In this document: one piece after another, positions 8,052 to 13,542 of the stretch | Position numbering within the stretch: position 1 is the first letter of the stretch | Layout: each line of letters begins with the position of its first letter | Assembly: GCA_900770325.1 (NCBI GenBank) | Contig: CAAGKE010000043.1 | Location: 1 to 13,754 of the forward strand | Origin: Lachnospiraceae bacterium | GTDB taxonomy: Bacteria > Bacillota > Clostridia > Lachnospirales > Lachnospiraceae | Length of the DNA stretch: 13,754 bases | Direction: 5' to 3' | Made by a program: the position numbers and the translations under genes | Notes under the pieces: generated by a model | Database searches by the model: none | What the model was told of the DNA's origin: nothing | The model's input: the letters and a program-made list of their open reading frames with translations, nothing else

Positions 8052-8067
8052 TTTTAGATATCTAAAA
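8052..8067. promoter_or_regulatory. Candidate operator: perfect 16-bp palindrome in the divergent promoter region
   Basis: TTTTAGATATCTAAAA is a perfect inverted repeat. With a one-base offset the symmetry extends into flanking AAAACT...AGTTTT, and the half-site CTTTTAGA recurs at 8069-8077 as GTTTTAGA. It lies between the two divergent promoters, 17 nt before the -35 at 8085, in otherwise AT-rich DNA. The neighbouring YheO-type regulator is the natural candidate to bind it. AT-richness means some palindromy is expected by chance, so this is inference. Confidence 0.5.
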
Positions 8068-8084
8068 AAGTTTTAGAAAAACTA

Positions 8085-8112
8085 TTGATTTTAAATATTT
8101 TTATGCTATGAT
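8085..8112 (+). promoter_or_regulatory. Sigma-70 promoter with extended -10 for the regulator/dpaL operon
   Basis: -35 TTGATT (8085-8090), a 16-nt spacer, and -10 TATGAT (8107-8112) preceded by TGC at 8104-8106, an extended -10. The predicted start is near 8119, giving a leader of about 90 nt before the regulator ATG. No second clear promoter for dpaL is visible in the 34-nt gap after the regulator. Confidence 0.7.
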
Positions 8113-8189
8113 GGTCTTAAAATGGTACTGCAAATGACGTGAACCGTAACCTTAAAATAACTGTGAAAACAGACAGAGGAAGGCAGAGC

Positions 8190-8197
8190 AAGGAGGG
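8190..8197 (+). promoter_or_regulatory. Ribosome binding site that sets the regulator start
   Basis: AAGGAGGG lies 10 nt before the ATG at 8208. The same frame is open from a GTG at 8139, but that GTG has no Shine-Dalgarno and lies only about 20 nt after the predicted transcription start, so the shorter protein is preferred. Confidence 0.8.
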
Positions 8198-8207
8198 ACT
8201 GAGGCAT

Positions 8208-8879
8208 ATGGGAAGCAGACTGGAGCTGTTGATACAGATTGCCCACAGTCTTGCCGTTCAGTTCGGGGAAAACTGTGAACTGGTGATTCACGACCTGACG
8301 AAGCAGGAGCTGGAGCATTCGGTAGTGTATGTGGAAAATGGCCATGTATCCGGCAGAAAAGTGGGGGACGGCCCTTCCAGAGTGGTGCTGGAGGCGATGG
8401 GCAGCAGGCAGCAGGATAAGCTGACGGACCGTCTGGCCTATCTGACAAAGACAGAGGACGGGAGAGTACTGAAGTCCAGTACGGTGTTTGTCCATGGAGA
8501 GGAGAACCGGGTCGATTATATTTTCAGCCTGAATTATGATATTACCTCCCTGCGGAATATGGACAGGGTCATCCAGTCTATGATCTTTACGGAGCCAAAG
8601 CCGCAGGAGCGGTCAGGAGAGCAGGAGAAGCCCCCGGAGAGGATCACCCACAATGTGAATGAATTGCTGGACTCCCTGATCGAACAGGCACTGGCCCTGG
8701 TGGGCAAGCCGGTGGCGATGATGAATAAGGAGGATAAGGTACGGGTGGTAAAATTCCTGGACGAGGCAGGGGCCTTCCTGATCACGAAATCCGGGGATAA
8801 AGTGGCCAGCCTGCTGGATATCTCAAAATTCACGCTCTACAATTACATGGATGCGGGAAAAAAGGAAAAAGAAGAATGA
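8208..8879 (+). CDS. YheO-family PAS/helix-turn-helix transcriptional regulator
   Basis: A 223-aa protein with the two-domain plan of YheO-like regulators. The N-terminal PAS-like sensor (residues 1-115) has the family motifs FGENCELVIHDL (19-30) and VENGHVSGRKVG (42-53). A charged linker (about 128-150, KPQERSGEQEKPPER) leads to a C-terminal helix-turn-helix at 171-215, with FLITKSGDKVASLLDISKFT followed by LYNYM as the recognition region. Such proteins bind DNA and probably sense a small molecule through the PAS-like domain; the ligand here is unknown, a purine or pathway intermediate being plausible. It is the first gene of the rightward operon, 34 nt before dpaL, and faces ssnA across a shared control region with a palindrome, so it is probably the local regulator of both operons. 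E. coli uses a different, sigma-54-dependent regulator (YgeV) in its equivalent locus. Whether it activates or represses is not visible. Confidence 0.9.
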   Translation: MGSRLELLIQIAHSLAVQFGENCELVIHDLTKQELEHSVVYVENGHVSGRKVGDGPSRVVLEAMGSRQQDKLTDRLAYLTKTEDGRVLKSSTVFVHGEENRVDYIFSLNYDITSLRNMDRVIQSMIFTEPKPQERSGEQEKPPERITHNVNELLDSLIEQALALVGKPVAMMNKEDKVRVVKFLDEAGAFLITKSGDKVASLLDISKFTLYNYMDAGKKEKEE

Positions 8880-8913
8880 TGATCTGCTGATGAGTGAAGG
8901 AGGATTTTGATTG

Positions 8914-10119
8914 ATGGATGCAATGAAATGGGCAGTGAACCGGCTGCCAAAGACGGAGGATGCCAATCTTAAGGTGATGGGGCTGGAGGAAGTAAGAAAA
9001 GCCCGCGCTTTTCATGAGAGTTTCCCCCAGTATTGTGTGACTCCCCTGGTAAAGCTGGAGCAGATGGCCCGATATCTGGGACTGGGCCAGGTATATGTGA
9101 AAGATGAATCCTATCGTTTCGGTCTGAATGCATTTAAGGTGCTGGGCGGATCGTTTGCCATGGCACGCTATATTGCCCAGCAGACCGGAAAGGATGTATC
9201 GGAACTTCCTTATGAGGTGCTTACATCCGGGGAACTGAAGGAAGAGTTCGGACAGGCTACTTTTTTTACCGCCACGGATGGAAATCACGGACGCGGGGTG
9301 GCCTGGGCCGCCAATAAGCTGGGGCAGAAGGCTGTAGTGCTGATGCCTAAGGGAACCACTCAGACCAGACTGAACAATATTCTGGCGGAGGGAGCCCGGG
9401 CCACTATCGAGCCTTATAATTATGATGAGTGTGTGCGCAGGGCAAATGCCATGGCAGAGCAGACAGAACATGGAGTAATGGTACAGGATACGGCCTGGGA
9501 TGGCTATGAAGAGATTCCGGCCTGGATCATGCAGGGCTACGGAACCATGGCGATGGAAGCGGATGAGCAGGTGAGAGAGCTGGGAGGAGAAGCTCCCACT
9601 CATGTGTTTATCCAGGCAGGCGTAGGTTCCCTGGCCGGGGCGGTTCAGGGATATTTTGCCAACCGGTACCCGGAAAATCCGCCGAAGGTGGTGGTGGTAG
9701 AAGCAGAGGCTGCGGCCTGTCTGTACCGGGGCGCAGTTAAGGGAGACGGCAGTATCCAGATCGTGGATGGGGATATGGAGACCATTATGGCCGGACTGGC
9801 CTGCGGCGAGCCAAATACCATTTCCTGGGATATTTTAAAGAATCATGTGGATACCTTTGCGGCAGTGCCGGACTGGGTGGCGGCCAGAGGAATGCGTATG
9901 CTGGCAGCGCCCATTAAGGGAGATTCACCGGTTACATCCGGAGAATCGGGAGCGGCTCCCTTCGGAGCTCTGGCCTGCATCATGTGCATGGAGGAATACC
10001 GGGAGCTGAGAGAACACCTGGGACTGGATCAGAATTCCAGAGTTCTGCTGTTTTCCACAGAGGGGGATACGGATCCGGACCGGTATAAATCCATCGTATG
10101 GGATGGAAGAGAGAAATAG
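8914..10119 (+). CDS. dpaL: Diaminopropionate ammonia-lyase (PLP-dependent)
   Basis: A 401-aa fold-type II PLP enzyme, close to E. coli YgeX/DpaL. The PLP lysine is Lys75 in RFGLNAFK. Other family blocks are TDGNHGRGVAWAA (phosphate/cofactor loop), VQDTAWDGYEEIPAWIMQGY, QAGVGSLAG (glycine-rich phosphate loop), GLACGEPN and SGESGAAPFG. The known reaction is alpha,beta-elimination of 2,3-diaminopropionate to pyruvate and two ammonia via 2-aminoacrylate. In anaerobic purine degradation this is the step that yields pyruvate carbon for fermentation. AAGGAGG lies 10 nt before the ATG at 8914; an in-frame TTG at 8911 (spacer 7) would add one residue. It follows the regulator by 34 nt. A 248-nt gap dominated by a giant palindrome follows, unusually long for this compact operon. 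Confidence 0.95.
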   Translation: MDAMKWAVNRLPKTEDANLKVMGLEEVRKARAFHESFPQYCVTPLVKLEQMARYLGLGQVYVKDESYRFGLNAFKVLGGSFAMARYIAQQTGKDVSELPYEVLTSGELKEEFGQATFFTATDGNHGRGVAWAANKLGQKAVVLMPKGTTQTRLNNILAEGARATIEPYNYDECVRRANAMAEQTEHGVMVQDTAWDGYEEIPAWIMQGYGTMAMEADEQVRELGGEAPTHVFIQAGVGSLAGAVQGYFANRYPENPPKVVVVEAEAAACLYRGAVKGDGSIQIVDGDMETIMAGLACGEPNTISWDILKNHVDTFAAVPDWVAARGMRMLAAPIKGDSPVTSGESGAAPFGALACIMCMEEYRELREHLGLDQNSRVLLFSTEGDTDPDRYKSIVWDGREK

Positions 10120-10121
10120 CA

Positions 10122-10334
10122 CAGGCAATTGCGAAACGGAACTGTTTTGATATCCTCCGGTCTGCATATCTTCCGTGTTCATCTCAAAAACGAGCATTTT
10201 GCTGTTCTGTCTGCCAAAGTAAGACAAGATGTCTTCCCTTGGCAGACATCTCATCAAAATGTCGTTTTCGATGCTGTACACTGGAAGATATGCAGCCCTT
10301 CGGAAGATAGTTTTACGAGTTTCGCAATTACCTG
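10122..10334 (+). repeat. 213-bp near-symmetrical palindromic element between dpaL and ygeY (repeat copy 1)
   Basis: The two ends are inverted copies (CAGGCAATTGCGAAAC at left against GTTTCGCAATTACCTG at right) and complementarity continues inward in register. CTGCATATCTTCC (left arm) pairs with GGAAGATATGCAG (10283-10295). AAAACGAGCATTTT pairs imperfectly with AAAATGTCGTTTT. GTCTGCCAA (10209-10217) pairs perfectly with TTGGCAGAC (10239-10247), and AAGAC/GTCTT closes a 5-nt loop at 10226-10230. The centre of both the outer ends and the inner stem is 10228. As RNA it would form one very long hairpin with bulges. No encoded protein is evident and no T-run follows, so it is neither a transposase gene nor a typical terminator; it resembles a MITE or palindromic intergenic unit. 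Confidence 0.88.
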
Positions 10335-10351
10335 TAGAAACAGCATAGAGT

Positions 10352-10358
10352 GAGGAGG
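10352..10358 (+). promoter_or_regulatory. Ribosome binding site that sets the ygeY start
   Basis: GAGGAGG lies 9 nt before the ATG at 10368. An in-frame GTG at 10350 overlaps this site and would give a basic six-residue extension absent from E. coli YgeY; it is not used as the start here. Confidence 0.85.
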
Positions 10359-10367
10359 AAAAGGAAA

Positions 10368-11678
10368 ATGGAATGGAACAGAATTAAGGAGGCGGCACAG
10401 GGCTATGAGCAGGATATGACGGCTTTTCTTCGCGCGATCGTGAGGGATCCGGGAGAGAGCTGCGGGGAAAAGGCTCATGTGGAGACTATCGCAGCCAGGA
10501 TGCGCAGCCTTGGCTTTGATGAGGTGAAGATTGATCCTCAGGGCAATGTTATGGGCTTTATGGGAACCGGGGAAAAAATTATTGCATTTGATGCCCACAT
10601 TGATACCGTGGGAATCGGCAACCGGGATAACTGGGAGTTTGATCCCTATGAGGGCTATGAAACGGATACGGAGATCGGAGGCCGGGGCGTGTCCGACCAG
10701 TGCGGCGGTCTGGTATCAGCGGTCTACGGGGCGAAGATCATGAAGGAGCAGGGGCTGATTCCGGAGGGCTATAAGATCATGGTAGTGGGTACTGTGCAGG
10801 AGGAGGACTGTGATGGCCTCTGCTGGCAGTATATCATTCATGAAGATAAGATCCGGCCGGAGTTTGTGGTTTCCACAGAACCTACAGATGGAGGCATTTA
10901 CCGGGGCCAGAGAGGGCGGATGGAGATCCGGGTGGATGTAAAGGGTGTTTCCTGCCACGGCTCCGCGCCGGAGAGAGGCGATAATGCGATCTACAAGATG
11001 GCGGATATTCTGCAGGATGTGCGGGCACTGAATGAAAATGATGACGAGGATGAGACACAGATCAAGGGTCTGGTCAAGATGCTGAATCCCAAATTCAATA
11101 AGGACTGGGAGGAGGCCCGTTTCCTGGGCCGGGGCACAGTGACCGTTTCCCAGATCTTCTATACCTCTCCCAGCCGCTGTGCGGTAGCGGATTCCTGCTC
11201 GGTATCCCTGGACCGCCGTATGACCTTTGGAGAGACCTGGGAAAGCTGTCTGGATGAGATCCGGAATCTTCCCAGTGTAAAGAAATACGGAGATGATGTG
11301 AAGGTTTCCATGTATCACTATGACCGTCCTTCCTATACAGGCTGTGTATATGAGATCGAGTGCTACTTCCCCACCTGGGCGATCCCGAAGGATCATAAGG
11401 TGACAAAAGCGCTGGAGGCCGCCTATCAGGGACTGTACGGCGAGCAGCGTATCGGAGCGGCCGAGACGCTGGAAATGAGACAGGCCCGTCCGCTGACTGA
11501 CAAGTGGACCTTCTCCACGAACGGTGTTTCCATTATGGGAAGAAACCAGATTCCCTGCATCGGTTTCGGACCTGGAGCAGAAGCACAGGCGCATGCGCCC
11601 AATGAAAAGACCTGGAAGCAGGATCTGGTGACCTGCGCAGCTGTGTACGCCGCGCTGCCCGCGCAGTATTGCAAATAG
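10368..11678 (+). CDS. ygeY: YgeY-family M20 metallohydrolase (selenium-metabolism-linked hydrolase)
   Basis: A 436-aa M20/M28-type di-metal amidohydrolase. Expected ligands are all present: AFDAHIDTVGIG (His77, Asp79), GVSDQCGG (bridging Asp110), VQEEDCDG (catalytic Glu145 and metal Glu146), STEPTDGG (Glu171) and HAPNEK near the C-terminus. Long blocks such as GLCWQYII, YRGQRGRMEIR and GVSCHGSAPERGDNAI are nearly identical to E. coli YgeY. It is longer than the E. coli protein (about 400 aa) because of an acidic insert at about 222-245 (NENDDEDETQIKG...) in the dimerisation-domain region and a second short insert near residue 385. M20 members cleave amide, ureido or carbamoyl-amine bonds; here the substrate is probably a ureido or acylated diaminopropionate-type intermediate upstream of DpaL, which is inference. 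The stop codon (AAATAG) lies at the left edge of the next repeat region. Confidence 0.94.
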   Translation: MEWNRIKEAAQGYEQDMTAFLRAIVRDPGESCGEKAHVETIAARMRSLGFDEVKIDPQGNVMGFMGTGEKIIAFDAHIDTVGIGNRDNWEFDPYEGYETDTEIGGRGVSDQCGGLVSAVYGAKIMKEQGLIPEGYKIMVVGTVQEEDCDGLCWQYIIHEDKIRPEFVVSTEPTDGGIYRGQRGRMEIRVDVKGVSCHGSAPERGDNAIYKMADILQDVRALNENDDEDETQIKGLVKMLNPKFNKDWEEARFLGRGTVTVSQIFYTSPSRCAVADSCSVSLDRRMTFGETWESCLDEIRNLPSVKKYGDDVKVSMYHYDRPSYTGCVYEIECYFPTWAIPKDHKVTKALEAAYQGLYGEQRIGAAETLEMRQARPLTDKWTFSTNGVSIMGRNQIPCIGFGPGAEAQAHAPNEKTWKQDLVTCAAVYAALPAQYCK

Positions 11679-11772
11679 AGGCGGAAGCTATGAAACAAGC
11701 CATCCTGCGGTCTGCACATCTACCGGTGTACAGTCCTTCGGAGGGTGATTTTACGAGTTTTGCAATGATCTA
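11668..11772 (+). repeat. Intergenic palindromic repeat, copy 2 (shortened), upstream of ygeW
   Basis: A shorter relative of the 213-bp element. Its left arm (from about 11702: ATCCTGCGGTCTGCACATCT) matches the left arm of copy 1 with few changes. The palindromic apex is ACCGGT (11722-11727), and the right arm ends CCTTCGGAGGGTGATTTTAC then GAGTTTTGCAAT, parallel to copy 1. The outer bases ATTGCAAA (11668-11675) complement TTTGCAAT (11759-11766), and the former includes the last ygeY codons up to the TAG stop, so the outer left arm may overlap coding sequence or be coincidental. The right end lies 30 nt before the ygeW ATG. Confidence 0.72.
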
Positions 11773-11802
11773 ATAAAATACAGAATAACGGAGGAGTTTT
11801 CC

Positions 11803-12996
11803 ATGAAAGTGTTACAGGATTATATCGACAAATTAAATTCCCTGAACTTTAAGGAAATGTACAACGGGGACTTTTTCCTGACCTGGGAAAAGACGGATGA
11901 TGAGATTGAAGCGGTATTTACTCTGGCAGATGCGCTGCGTTATATGCGGGAACACAATATTTCCACAAAGGTATTTGAGAGTGGGCTGGGTATTTCCCTG
12001 TTCCGGGATAATTCCACCCGTACCCGTTTCTCCTTTGCTTCTGCCTGCAATATGCTGGGTCTGGAGGTACAGGATCTGGACGAGGGCAAGTCTCAGATCG
12101 CTCACGGAGAGACTGTGAGGGAGACTGCGAACATGATCTCTTTTATGGCAGACGTGATCGGTATCCGGGATGATATGTATATCGGAAAGGGTAATAAATA
12201 TATGCATGATGTGGTGGATGCGGTGACAGAGGGACACCAGGACGGGGTCCTGGAACAGAAGCCCACACTGGTAAACCTGCAGTGTGATATTGACCATCCC
12301 ACCCAGGTGATGGCGGATATGCTGCATATCATTCATGAATTCGGCGGAGTAGAGAACTTAAAAGGCAAGAAGCTGGCTATGACCTGGGCTTATTCTCCTT
12401 CCTACGGAAAGCCTCTGTCTGTTCCCCAGGGTGTGATCGGACTGATGACCCGCTTCGGTATGGATGTGGTGCTGGCGCATCCGGAGGGCTATGAGGTATT
12501 CCCTGAGGTGGAGGCAGTGGCAGCCGAGAACGCAAAGAAATCCGGCGGTTCCTTTACAAAGACCAACAGCATGGCGGAAGCATTTCAGGATGCGGATATC
12601 GTATATCCCAAGAGCTGGGCTCCTTTTGCTGCCATGGAAAAGAGAACAGAGCTGTATGGCAATGGCGATACAGAAGGCATCAAAGAACTGGAGAAGGAGC
12701 TGCTGGCTCAGAATGCGGAGCATAAGGACTGGGCCTGCACAGAGGAACTGATGAAGACCACAAAGGATGGCAAGGCGCTGTATCTGCACTGCCTGCCCGC
12801 GGATATCTCCGGTGTAAGCTGTGAGACCGGTGAAGTGGATGCCAGTGTTTTTGACCGTTACCGGACACCCCTGTATAAGGAAGCAAGCTTTAAGCCCTAT
12901 ATCATTGCGGCGATGATCGTTCTTGCAAAGTTTGAGAATCCGGCGGAGCTTTTAAAGAAACTGGAAGATAGAAATGTTCCCAGAGTATTCCGGTAA
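11803..12996 (+). CDS. ygeW: Knotted carbamoyltransferase YgeW
   Basis: A 397-aa aspartate/ornithine carbamoyltransferase-superfamily protein of the YgeW type, which carries a deep trefoil knot in the C-terminal domain. Carbamoyl-phosphate-binding motifs are intact: STRTR (71-75), the loop after GKSQIAHGET (about 95-104), DHPTQ (164-168) and HCLP (329-332). The second-substrate region (about 190-290) differs from OTCase and ATCase, and the true acceptor is unknown. In catabolism the reaction would run toward carbamoyl phosphate from a ureido compound, feeding the carbamate kinase encoded two genes downstream; this is inferred from context. The start has GGAGG with an 8-nt spacer. Length equals that of E. 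coli YgeW. Both flanks carry copies of the intergenic repeat. Confidence 0.95.
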   Translation: MKVLQDYIDKLNSLNFKEMYNGDFFLTWEKTDDEIEAVFTLADALRYMREHNISTKVFESGLGISLFRDNSTRTRFSFASACNMLGLEVQDLDEGKSQIAHGETVRETANMISFMADVIGIRDDMYIGKGNKYMHDVVDAVTEGHQDGVLEQKPTLVNLQCDIDHPTQVMADMLHIIHEFGGVENLKGKKLAMTWAYSPSYGKPLSVPQGVIGLMTRFGMDVVLAHPEGYEVFPEVEAVAAENAKKSGGSFTKTNSMAEAFQDADIVYPKSWAPFAAMEKRTELYGNGDTEGIKELEKELLAQNAEHKDWACTEELMKTTKDGKALYLHCLPADISGVSCETGEVDASVFDRYRTPLYKEASFKPYIIAAMIVLAKFENPAELLKKLEDRNVPRVFR

Positions 12997-12997
12997 A

Positions 12998-13054
12998 ACA
13001 CCGGGAGACATGCAGCCCTTCGGAAGGCAGTTTTATGAGTTTCGCAATTACCTG
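12998..13054 (+). repeat. Intergenic repeat, copy 3 (single right arm), upstream of ridA
   Basis: These 57 nt match 10278-10334 (right arm of copy 1) at 51 of 57 positions without gaps; all six differences are transitions. The matching left arm is missing, since ygeW coding sequence ends one base before. A short stem CCTT-CGG-AAGG is internal, and CCGGT/ACCGG (12990-12994 with 13000-13004) makes a small hairpin across the ygeW stop codon. The end lies 30 nt before the ridA ATG. Confidence 0.85.
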
Positions 13055-13072
13055 GATTGTTGTATAAAAGAG

Positions 13073-13077
13073 AGGAG
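13073..13077 (+). promoter_or_regulatory. Ribosome binding site that sets the ridA start
   Basis: AGGAG lies 7 nt before the ATG at 13085. The frame is open from 12974, inside ygeW and through the repeat, but that extension has no ribosome binding site and does not resemble RidA. Confidence 0.85.
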
Positions 13078-13084
13078 AAAAATT

Positions 13085-13471
13085 ATGCTGAAATATGTTG
13101 ATACCAAAAATGCACCTGCAGCGATCGGACCTTATTCTCAGGGGATTATTGTAAATGGAATCGCCTTCTTTTCCGGCCAGATTCCCCTGTCTCCGGCAAC
13201 CGGAGAGGTGGTGGGCACCACGATCGAGGAGCAGGCAGAGCAGGTGATGAAAAATATCGGAGCGCTGCTGGAGAGCCAGGGGATATCCTTTACGGATGTG
13301 ATAAAGACTACCTGCTTCCTGGCGGATATGGGAGACTTTGCCCCGTTCAATGGTGTATATGCAAAATATTTTACCGGTAAGCCGGCCCGTTCCTGTGTGG
13401 CGGTGAAGGATCTGCCCAAGGGTGTGCTGTGTGAGGTGGAAGTGATCGCGGCTGCAGGTCAGGATTCCTGA
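13085..13471 (+). CDS. ridA: RidA-family reactive intermediate (enamine/imine) deaminase
   Basis: A 128-aa YjgF/YER057c/UK114-family protein of normal length. Landmarks are APAAIGPYSQG (10-20), FFSGQIPLSPATGEVV (28-43), and the substrate-carboxylate Arg102 in ARSCVAV followed by CEVEVIA (116-122), the active-site pattern of true RidA proteins. RidA hydrolyses 2-aminoacrylate and related imines to keto acids, preventing damage to PLP enzymes. DpaL, three genes upstream in the same operon, makes 2-aminoacrylate as an intermediate, so a dedicated RidA is well placed to finish or detoxify that reaction. It is assumed to act as a cytoplasmic homotrimer, as in the family. It is preceded by a repeat copy and followed after 71 nt by carbamate kinase. 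Confidence 0.95.
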   Translation: MLKYVDTKNAPAAIGPYSQGIIVNGIAFFSGQIPLSPATGEVVGTTIEEQAEQVMKNIGALLESQGISFTDVIKTTCFLADMGDFAPFNGVYAKYFTGKPARSCVAVKDLPKGVLCEVEVIAAAGQDS

Positions 13472-13495
13472 GAGACTGCTGCGGACTGCAAAGTG

Positions 13496-13519
13496 CTGCC
13501 GCATATGAAAATGCGGCAG
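13496..13519 (+). other. Perfect 9-bp hairpin between ridA and the carbamate kinase gene
   Basis: CTGCCGCAT (13496-13504) pairs perfectly with ATGCGGCAG (13511-13519) around the loop ATGAAA. What follows is AGCTGAATAAGGAG, not a T-run, so a strong intrinsic terminator is unlikely. It ends 8 nt before the ribosome binding site of the next gene and could be an RNA-processing or stability element within the operon. It is not related to the GAGTTTCGCAATT repeats. Confidence 0.6.
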
Positions 13520-13542
13520 AGCTGAATAAGGAGAAGGGCGTT

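Noticed and set aside
8139..8207. GTG start giving a 23-residue extension of the regulator
   Set aside because: No ribosome binding site and not part of the YheO-like domain; AAGGAGGG supports the ATG at 8208.
10122..10334. Insertion sequence with a transposase
   Set aside because: Inverted ends are present, but the interior is palindromic and non-coding. At most it is a non-autonomous MITE-like unit.
10120..10367. Riboswitch (for example purine or xanthine type) in the dpaL-ygeY gap
   Set aside because: The gap is accounted for by one long palindrome shared with other intergenic sites; no known aptamer core was recognised. A covariance-model search could still test this.
12974..13084. N-terminal extension of RidA starting inside ygeW
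   Set aside because: It translates the repeat sequence, lacks a ribosome binding site, and RidA homology starts at the ATG at 13085, which has AGGAG 7 nt upstream.
13496..13519. Intrinsic terminator ending the operon after ridA
   Set aside because: The stem is followed by AGCTGAATAAGG and a ribosome binding site, not a T-run, and carbamate kinase continues the pathway.
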